Of a DNA stretch of 64,000 nt, positions 55,939 through 64,000 are shown one piece after another. Position 1 is the first letter of the stretch; every line of letters begins with the position of its first letter. This DNA comes from Paraconiothyrium sp. Pb-2020. Taxonomy: Eukaryota > Ascomycota > Dothideomycetes > Pleosporales > Didymosphaeriaceae. The notes beneath the pieces were generated by a model. That model did not search any database. It had not been told where the DNA came from and saw only the letters and a list, made by a program, of their open reading frames with translations. Location: NCBI GenBank assembly GCA_022419385.1, contig JAJUBI010000005.1, forward strand, positions 1,116,001-1,180,000, written 5' to 3'. Both the position numbers and the translations under genes were made by a program.

Positions 55939-57295
55939 CTACTCGGAATCCTCATCGTCCTCGTCCTCCTCGTCACTATCGGCCTGGTCAAGCCACTCGA
56001 TGAATTTCTCAGCCGAGCGACGGACCTGCTTGCTGGTCTTGATGTCGACGTACTTCTTGCTGGCCTTGGAGCCCCAAGCCTTCAACTGCTCCTCTTCAAT
56101 GAGGTCGTTCTGGTAGTACTTGATGAGAATAGCAGAGACCTGAGGGATCAGCTCGGGGTGGTCGATACCGACGAAACGCTCGGTTCCGCCCAAGAAAGCC
56201 TTCTCGTGCTTCTCGGAGGTGATCATCTTCTTCAGCATGCCAGCGCGGCCATCAATCTGCTTGACGATATCCTTATCGAAGATGGTCTGAGCGAGAACGG
56301 TGAGAGTGCGGTGCTTACTCTCGATGCCGAGTTCTTTGGCCTTGACGTAGACCTCCACGCTGTCGACCTTTTCGACGCTGCCCTTCTCGGCGGCAGTGTC
56401 AAGGATCCACTTGCCAAATTCATCGTAGATCGAAGGACCTCCTTCGCCATCCTCACCATCTTCGGCGAAGACGGCGGGGTTGATGGCAGCGCGCTTGAGA
56501 TCCTCCGGAAGGACCTCAGCACGGGACTTGACAGCATCGGCGGAGAAGTCGGTGGCCCACTGAACCTCTTTCTCCTCTGGGATGTCATCGATATCCAAAG
56601 CGCCGTCTTCGATCTGACGGGTAAGCTCATCATCACTGCCGGCTGCAATGCCGTAATCGCCATTCTCATCGCCGTGATCAGATGCGCTGTCACCAGGGCT
56701 GGCGCCATTTTGAGACGCATCCTCATCATCATCGTCTCCCTTTCCGGCCGCCTTGCGGGCACGGCGCTCAGCCTTCTTGGTGGACTTGTCCTTCTTGCCT
56801 TTCTTCGGCTGGTTCTTGAGAATGAAGGAGGTCAATTTCAAGCGCAAATCGACCGTGGAGATCTGGCCGCAGGCCTTGCAATCCAGTGTTATGCCATCTT
56901 TCTTGACTTCCATGACAGTCTCGGGATTCTTGCATTTCTTGCAGAGGACAAATTTGGAAATGAAGCCATCCAGGTAGTCCTGGAGCTTGCTGGCATCATG
57001 GGCGCCGTTGATGATCCAACGGTCGTCGGCTGGGTTTGTATTCGTCTGGGCGCCCAGCTCGAAGCCGAAGTATTTGATGACATCTGTGATACATTAGCTT
57101 CGTGACACAAAATAGGTGCCCGAGGCGGGTGGACTCACAAGCAGGAGGACGGTCGAGGGAGTTAGCAACGCTGGTCAGGTTGACAATGACGGTCTTGATG
57201 CCGTTGCCCTTGCCTTCGATCTTGGACTGCAGCCGCTCCATCTTGTAGCGGTAGAAAGGGTCGGTGACATCGCGGCGGACGTTGATGGTGGCCAT
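55939..57295 (-). CDS. TIF5: Translation initiation factor eIF5
   Basis: Predicted exons 57295-57139 and 57083-55939 (minus) give 433 residues. The N-terminal domain starts MATINVRRDVTDPFYRYKM, where the Arg after DPFY is the GTPase-activating arginine finger that stimulates eIF2 GTP hydrolysis. The 55-bp intron splits the Tyr codon of RPPAYVIKYFGFELG. A zinc ribbon follows with CKKCKNPETVM and DCKACG. A Lys-rich linker and an acidic stretch lead to the W2/MIF4G-like C-terminal domain (ILIKYYQNDLIEEEQLKAWG), which binds eIF2-beta and eIF3. The acidic aromatic tail ends FIEWLDQADSDEEDEDDEDS. Length and every domain are standard. The 391-codon antisense frame on the plus strand is a shadow. Confidence 0.95.
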
Positions 57296-58715
57296 GGTTG
57301 CGGTGATGAGGGGTTGTTGGTCGAGCTGGAATTTATTTCTGTGGTAGCGGGCGGACGGCTATAGGAACACTACGAGTGTTTATAAGGGCCGAAAGAGACA
57401 TGCAGTAGATGCAGGCTCTAGGTGCGTGCAGGTAGGTTTGTAGGACGCGTGGGCGTTCAAGAGTGGGCTAGCCGTTGGTGCAGTGATGAACACTGCTGGG
57501 TTTCCGCGTACTGCGAAATGATTGCAGCTCGGGGGGAGGGTCGAGTCGGAAAGCGTTCCTTTGGCGCGAATACATATGCCAGTTGACGAGGCGACGCTGG
57601 AGGGCAGTGGGGGTTTTGAAGTTGTGAGGTGGCGGTTTGGCAGGAGGTCGCGGGCTTGCGACTCTGCAGTTGGCGTGGCGGGGTTTGCTGGTAAATGGAG
57701 GGTTTGCACAGTGTGTTCACTGGCAGGGTTTGAATTTTGAGCGTGCGGCTGTGGCTGTGTGGGAGGTGAAAGCGTGCGTCAGACGGCGGGTGGGTGTGTC
57801 GTAGAAGAGGAAAGACACCAGGCGGCGGTCCAGTTTTTATAAGACGGCCGCTCGCCGAGAAAATGCAGGAGCGACGGTCCCGCGGTTCCCACCACCAGCA
57901 CCACGCCGGCCATAATCCAATTTTACGTGCAGCCCGATCTGCACGTCATTTGCTCTAGAAACGCTCGTACGTCCGCATACATTGGCCTGGCGACACGGAG
58001 CAGGCGTCGCGGACGGCAGCACCGCGCTTTTGCTGCCTGCTGTGGCGCGGGAGTCGGCATCAAACACAGTCATCACCAGCGCAAGAAATCGTCGAATGTA
58101 TTGCCCAGGTGCCCAGGTGCCTACCAGCTCACGTGACGCCACCGTGGATTGCAGGTGCCGATTGTAGACAGTTCTGGTCCAGATATGGGGCGACGCACAC
58201 GTCTCTGGCCTCTGCTCTCCCTGTATTGTACGGTACGATGCAACTTTGGCATCCTACAATGTCGTGGATGACAACGTTACCCCACGACGAAATTGCGACA
58301 GAGACCTCACAAATGAGCAGTGCCGGGCAGGCACCAGCAGCCTCTGAGCAGTCACGAGAAGACGTGCGCTACCGCAGGGATTCACTGCCATGGCGGTCCT
58401 CTTACGGCTGCAGTTGCTCCCATGTGGTGCGTCGTGCATTCGAATTCCCCGCAGCCCTGGGCCGTAGCAAATCTAGCCACCCAAACTTTTTGCGCCCACC
58501 GACATCCGCCCAGAAGGAACAACATTCTAGCGCCTGTTAGCACTGCAGTCCTGTTCCGATCACCGCTCATCCCCGTCCGGTCTTCGCAGCCGTGCAGAAT
58601 CAGCCACACGAACGGGCAATTGCAGACCAGCCGTCTCGGTAACCCCGTCATACGCATGCAAAACGCTCCGCACACCAGCCTGCCGGTCCGAGACGTTCCC
58701 GCCCTATTTGCAAGG
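57296..58715. other. Divergent intergenic region, eIF5 / THI6
   Basis: About 1.4 kb between the two start codons. I looked for a thiamine-pyrophosphate riboswitch because THI6 lies on the right but found no CUGAGA-type core. Overlapping frames near 57837-58540 have no domain. Confidence 0.45.
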
Positions 58716-60469
58716 ATGAAGGACCAAGTGGATTATTCCTTGTACCTCGTCACTGACTCCACAGAGGCTATTTTGGGCTCTCGGCATCTCGTCCAGGTCG
58801 TCGAACAGGCTCTCCTTGGAGGTAATACTTGTCTCGTCTACCGTTGAATTATCGAGTCTCTGATCTCGAGTATCAACTTGCAAGCCATGCCCCACTATCA
58901 CTCTCGCTAATCACCGTGGCAGGTGTGACCGTGGTACAGTATAGAGACAAGACCAGTGACACAGGAGACTTGATCAAGACTGCAAAGGCGCTCCACGAAA
59001 AGTGCAGAACGCACAATGTGCCTCTGGTCATCAACGACCGGGTCGATGTTGCCCTCGCAGTAGGATGCGAAGGTGTTCACTTAGGTCAAGATGACATGAA
59101 CGTCAGAGAAGCACGCAAACTGCTGGGTGACGATAAGATCATAGGGGCTACTGTGTCTTCCATAGAAGAAGCACGTATAGCTGTCGAGCTAGGTGCAGAC
59201 TACCTGGGAATCGGCACGCTCTATGCCACTTCGACCAAAAAGAATACAAAAGACATTATTGGTATTAATGGTATACGGAAGATCCTACGGTACCTTGATA
59301 CGACAGGTGGGGCATCGAAAAACGTCAAGACAGTCTGCATAGGCGGCGTCAACGCTCTCAACGTGCAAAGAGTTCAATATCAACTCCACGCTCCCTCAGG
59401 TGCAACAACACCAAAGTCTATCGATGGCGTCGCCGTAGTATCCGCAATCGTTGGCGCCGAAGATGTCGAGCAAGCAGCCGCCAATTTGAAGACCCTCCTC
59501 TCCACTCCACCAAACTTCTCCACATCGTCCTCTTCTTCTTCCAACAATGACTGGACCTCCACCGCCCACATCCAAACCACCGCCCTCGCCGCCACAAAAG
59601 CAGTCCACACCAAATCTCCCCTCTCGCATAATATGACCAATCTCGTCGTCCAAAACTTTGCTGCCAGCGTCGCCCTCGCGATCGGCGCTTCCCCTATCAT
59701 GTCCAACAATGGTGCTGAAGCGCCGGACCTCGCAAGACTCGGCGGTGGCCTTGTCATAAACATGGGCACCGCGACCCCCGACGCCCTCCTCAACCACCGT
59801 CTCGCCATCGCTGCCTACAACGCCACAGGCAGCCCTATCGTTCTCGACCCTGTGGGCGCAGGTGCTACCTCCGCACGGCGAGATGCCCTGGCGTATCTCC
59901 TGGCCTCAGGGTACTTCACGCTCATAAAAGGCAATGAGCGGGAGATCCTCGCAGTGGCGCAGGCCTCGGGGTTCACCGTGGTGTCGAAAGAGGCGAGTCA
60001 GCAGCGTGGTGTAGACAGCGGCGACGCAATTTATACCCTCGAACAGAGAGCGTACATCGTGAAGCGCATTGCCCTCCGCGAGCGCAACGTCGTCCTCATG
60101 ACGGGCGCTACCGATGTCATCTCCGACGGCCACCGCACTTACGCCATCTCGAACGGTCACAAGTACCTGGGCCTGATTACAGGCAGCGGGTGCACCCTGG
60201 GTACTACTATTTCGGCGTACATGGCCGCATCGCCTGAGGACAAATTCATGGCGGCTGTCGCGGGCATCTTGCACTATGAGGTTGCGGCCGAGAATGCGGC
60301 CAAGAGCGAGGATGTCCGAGGACCAGGAACGTTCATCCCGCACTTTATTGACGAGCTGTATAATCGTAGGATGGATATCTTGGAGGGGAATGATCCCGAG
60401 CCCCTCGAGAGGCTAAAGATTCAGGTCATGAGCGATGTGCAGGATGCTGGTTTGCTGAAGGAATTATGA
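58716..60469 (+). CDS. THI6: Bifunctional thiamine-phosphate synthase / hydroxyethylthiazole kinase
   Basis: Predicted exons 58716-58821 and 58923-60469 give 550 residues. The join makes LLGGVTVVQYRDKT. An in-frame ATG at 58656 is a possible alternative start. Residues 1 to about 230 are thiamine-phosphate synthase: DYSLYLVTDSTEA, PLVINDRVDVALAVGCEGVH with HLGQDDM, and GADYLGIGTLYATSTK as the phosphate-binding loop region. A Ser-rich hinge follows. Residues about 265-530 are the thiazole kinase: SHNMTNLVVQNFAA, SPIMSNNGAEAPDL, VINMGTATPD, VLDPVGAGATSARR, LIKGNEREIL and the anion-hole GSGCTLGTTISAYM. The enzyme joins the pyrimidine and thiazole halves of thiamine and salvages hydroxyethylthiazole. 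Both active sites look complete. Such genes are commonly thiamine-repressed, but no riboswitch is visible here. Confidence 0.95.
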
Positions 60470-61220
60470 AAATCATGTCGTAGCTTGGAATCATAGATAC
60501 AGATCAAATAAGCTTCTATGTCTTGAAAGGTGGCGATTAGCTGCTTGCAAGGCTCAATTGTCCCGGAAGGTATACTGCCCACGTCCGCATTCATGGTGGA
60601 ACAGACTCTACCGCAAGAGAGACAAGATTGATGCATATGGTGATATTTCCTGTGCATGTCACGGGAATTATGAGGCATGACGCCTTCCAGGTATTAGTGT
60701 GCCCTAAAGACATTCCATTATGAAGGGTATCGGATTACGTCAGGTGGATTCAGAGTGAAATATGAACGCCATCGCCTCCAAGTTTGATACATCTATGTTG
60801 ATTCGAGCTGGTTACCATGAACGCAGATTGCACGATAATCTCGTCAGAAGGAGGCGATCTGAGATGAGCAAATCAGAAATGAGCTTGCTATAATATTTTG
60901 TGCGACATGACACGATGTTTCTCCATATCTCAGGCAATGCGCTAAGGTATCTACGGTACAACCCATAAATCCATGCTGAAAGAAAAGTTGTTTTAAATCA
61001 CATCCCAATGGTATCATATCCAGCCGAGCCAGGCATCTGGAAGCGCCTCATGCAGCCAGAGAACATTCGCCTCCTGAATGTGTCCAAACGCCTTTGTATG
61101 CCGTAGGATATAGCGATCGCAATGTGCAAACTATGCTTCGCAACAACGCCAAAACAATCAAAAGGGTATCATAGGTATTGTTAAAGAACACGAGAGGAAG
61201 AAGACACCGCAATCTCGAGT
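60470..61220. other. Intergenic between convergent genes
   Basis: About 750 bp between the THI6 stop and the RING-PHD gene stop. AT-rich compared with coding DNA, no gene seen. Confidence 0.5.
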
Positions 61221-63355
61221 CTATGAAGGTGAAGAGGCAGCCTCTTCAGCAGGGGGCGAGGTGGCGGATCGAGCGGCGGCAAGGGCTTTGACGGCATTGT
61301 CAACTTCGTTGCTTGCTATTTTCTGCCATTTGTCTCGAATGCCCTGACTGGCTAGAGCATCCGTGCCAGCTTCGGCAACTCTGTCGTACAAGAGCCGCGA
61401 AATGTCTCGATTGATGTCGGTATACTCCTCTTTGCTGACCTCCTTTTTCAGATACATGGGTTTGAGGACAGCCGTGACCATCAGTTGCAGCTCTCGTTTA
61501 GTTGAGTATGATAGCGAGGTTGAGCGGTTTGGAGACGAATCCTTGGATCGTGGCGGGCTGGTAAGGCCCGGAGAGTGTTGGCGTAGCGCAAGCTTCTTAC
61601 GACCTGGACGTGTATCCTCATCGGCGGGCGAGTACGGAGAGTACGTCGGCGAAAGCTGTTGATCTCTTTGCGCGGGTGAATCGGTCCTGTTGATGTTGAG
61701 AGGAGGAGGTGTTGACATGCCGGCGTGTGGGGTGAAATAAACGGGCGAGAGGCCAGGCGATGAGTTCTGTGGCGAGCAAGCGCGCTCGACTATGATGCGC
61801 TTTGGTTGAGGTGCGGCAATCTCGCGGTCTTCGGCAAACCGATCAACCTCTACCTCCTGAAGAAGCGACTGGAGGAACCCCGGTACGAGGGAGGAGTCGC
61901 CGTCAGTCGTGCCAGCAGGCGGTGAAGCGTGCGACGCCACGGTGGGACGACGCGCAGCAGCAGCAGTAGATGACTCGGCCGTATTGGCTGTGTTGATGTT
62001 CAATCGGGTTCGAGGTCGCTTCAACTTACGTTCGGGCTGTGGTTCCTGCGGTTCAGGTTCGACGGGTGACGCAGTTACGGACTTGCGCTTACGTCCACGC
62101 ATATTGCTGCTCACACTGGCGGGGCGAGGATGCTGCACACTATCTTCAGCGACTTGCTCGCGGGCTTTCTCAAAGGCGTTCCATGCTCTCAGCTCTTCTT
62201 GTGATTCAGGATCCTTAGGTGACTTGGGCGTCTGAGGTGCTTCGCGGTGAAGTGTGCGGTTTGCAGGGCGCTGACGTAAGGTGGTGATAGTATCGGCAGC
62301 TGCACGCAGGCGACTGCCTGCACCCATACGACGCGCCAACTCGAAGCGTCGCTCCCATTCCTCATTTTCGCGACGCTGGATCTCTGAACGCGACTCAGAT
62401 TGATCATCATCTTCGAACGGGAATTCAATGTCGAAGTGAAGGCGATCCCACACGCTCTGCCAGACACCGACCCACTCGTCTGGCGCACGCGCGCGACGGC
62501 TGGTGCGGCTGGTGCGGCTACGTGGATTAAGGTAAGCCGCAGGACCGCGCATTGTAGGGCGATGGCCAGCCGCTCGCAGCAGAGAAGGGTTCTCCATGCA
62601 GTGCTGGCAATACCATGGCCCGCGGCCTGGCATGTCGTCAAGACCAGCGCAGAACACATGACAATAGTTACCGCAACTATGACACTCCATGAGTTGAGAC
62701 GAATCGCCAATGTCATCGCATACCATGCAACAAGTGTCGACGTTGGCTTCCTCTTCGAAGAAGTAGTCGTCTTCTACAATCATGGTTGGGTCGATGTCGG
62801 CAACTTGTCGCTTATCTTCCACGGCATACGAAGAGAGGATGGTTCCTGCATGTCGCAGTTAGTAAACATCATCACACATCTAAAGCTTTCTACCAAACAA
62901 GGAGGGATACCTTAGAACATCCTGGCGCAAAGCCGGACGACTAGCGGTCTCTCATTCTCGGTAGTTCCAGGGGATACGATCGTCCGTAGGAGGGCTCGAA
63001 GCTTGAAGCTTGAAGCTGGGGTCTCCGAGAAGGGTCACATACCTCCGATCCGGGCACTGAGCTCAACCATGTTGAAGTTCGCTCGGCATATTGGGCAGCT
63101 GTTTGCGCGCTCTACCCAGGGTTTCAGACACTCGTTGTGTAAGTTGTGACCGCATGGCAGGAGATGCGCGACGAACTCGTCATCTTTAGGGGCATGTTCG
63201 GCGAGTATTGAAATGCCCTCTTCAAGTTTGCCAGCATGACGCTGGTTATCGACACCATTAGCGCTATCTTGAACTAGCGCGGCGTCGGTGGCGGGAAGCT
63301 GACTTTCGTCTTGGGGGACGAGGTCGCCGAGGCAGACTATACAAGTCTCGGCCAT
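61221..63355 (-). CDS. RING and PHD finger protein
   Basis: Predicted exons 63355-63043 and 62845-61221 (minus) give 645 residues. The 197-bp intron joins SARIGGTILSSYAVEDKRQV. A RING-H2 finger occupies residues 1-100: MAETCIVCLGDL gives the first Cys pair, then after a charged insert LLPCGHNLHNECLKPWVE and SCPICRANF. A PHD finger follows at about 130-180: CCMVCDDIGDSSQLMECHSC, then NYCHVFCAGLDDMPGRGPWYC and QHC. The long middle is Ser/Arg/Pro-rich. Near 575 lies a helical block, RELQLMVTAVLKPMYLKKEV then YTDINRDISRLLYDRV, conserved in this group and resembling the Set2-type SRI fold of human PHRF1. A nuclear ubiquitin ligase reading histone tails and binding the RNA polymerase II tail is a reasonable inference, not shown. 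Confidence 0.9.
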
Positions 63356-64000
63356 TGGTGCGGTGAAGCGTTGGTGAAGTGCAAGTGAGATGACCGGTAG
63401 AGTTCATTAAGTAGAGGATGAACAAGAGACGGGCGGGGCTCAGCGTCCTTTTGAAGTATGGCCTAGCGCCTTGGCGGCTACCTAAGCAGGGGTTAGTGGG
63501 CCGAGCATGATGCACCCGAGTACGCCAGCACCTTGGGGTAGCGGCGTCGGCGCTTGCGACGAGTCGATGCAGATGACGAGGCCAGGGTCGCATTCAGGGC
63601 GACCTAGATGCCTATTCCGTAAGTACGATAAGTGAGTGAAATCTGGAAGGAAGGTACTCTGTGCTCCGATGCAGAAGTCCCAATTTCTGGGGCTTACCCA
63701 TCCACGTGTCACCTAAACCACCCTGCTGAGCAGCCATATGACTTGTTCAGGTCACCATGCTGTCGCTAGGAATGCAAACATTGTTTCAGGGACTCTCGTT
63801 TCCAATGTTACCGTCGCCAACAGGCTGGCTTAGTGACCGCCATTGAAGGACGCTCTCGCCAGTGGTTCACTCTTGATTGATAGTCATTGCACCAGTTCCT
63901 TGTCTAATGTTTCGAACGCGGAGAACCACAGAGCGTAATGCGAGGCGCTCAACATCAAAGTGATCTTGTTCATCCAGGACTGTGTGGGAACAGGTAGTCG
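63356..64000. other. Terminal intergenic region
   Basis: The last 645 bp lie upstream of the RING-PHD start and run to the window edge. They should contain its promoter. No partial gene is evident at the right edge. Confidence 0.5.

Noticed and set aside
55930..57105. 391-codon plus-strand frame, Leu/Val/Ile-rich
   Set aside because: It is the exact antisense of eIF5, whose acidic and Lys-rich codons read as hydrophobic residues on the other strand.
57296..58922. Possible thiamine-pyrophosphate riboswitch upstream of, or in the intron of, THI6
   Set aside because: I searched for the conserved CUGAGA and partner elements by eye and found none in the leader or in the 101-bp intron.

Overview
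The window looks like chromosomal DNA of a filamentous ascomycete (Pezizomycotina). Genes lie on both strands, most are interrupted by short GT-AG introns (about 45-200 bp) with CTAAC/CTGAC-like branch sites, and the products are typical fungal housekeeping proteins (Snx41, Vps17, Pfs2, Thi6, a GT69 mannosyltransferase, a DUF6601 protein). A Dothideomycete is my best guess from overall protein style, but that is inference. I find 23 protein genes (one cut by the left edge), one short non-autonomous transposon, one upstream tandem repeat, no tRNA or rRNA gene that I can support, and no CRISPR.

Layout. 1-9.3 kb: a partial DUF1772 membrane protein, a DUF2439 (Mte1/Dbl2/ZGRF1-type) genome-stability protein, a BAR-SH3 protein, a DUF6601 membrane protein and a four-span membrane protein. 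9.3-18 kb is gene-poor: two predicted small secreted proteins, an amidase-signature enzyme and a 290-bp hAT-type miniature transposon with perfect 12-bp inverted ends and an 8-bp target duplication. 18-29 kb: VPS17 (retromer PX-BAR) divergent from MEF2 (mitochondrial EF-G2), a nine-exon RRM-like protein, and SNX41 (PX-BAR) carrying an apparent one-base frameshift. 29-43 kb: a single-span disordered protein, a 58-residue membrane protein, a Zrt3-like ZIP transporter, a GT69 mannosyltransferase and a 1450-residue mostly disordered protein. 43-64 kb: TRM732/THADA, an SLC35F-like transporter, a DGAT1/ARE-type acyltransferase divergent from PFS2, eIF5, bifunctional THI6 and a RING+PHD protein.

Functional links are loose, as usual for fungal chromosomes. 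Three BAR-superfamily genes (BAR-SH3, VPS17, SNX41) sit within 24 kb and all act on endosomal or plasma-membrane curvature. MEF2, TRM732 and eIF5 serve translation, and PFS2 serves mRNA 3' processing. There is no recognisable secondary-metabolite cluster. The items most worth checking are the MITE, the SNX41 frameshift, the two secreted proteins in the gene-poor block, the 28-bp tandem repeat upstream of the RRM-like gene, and the small and large unrecognised proteins. Gene models below were built by hand from reading frames, splice consensus and remembered family conservation. Exon boundaries are predictions without transcript evidence.
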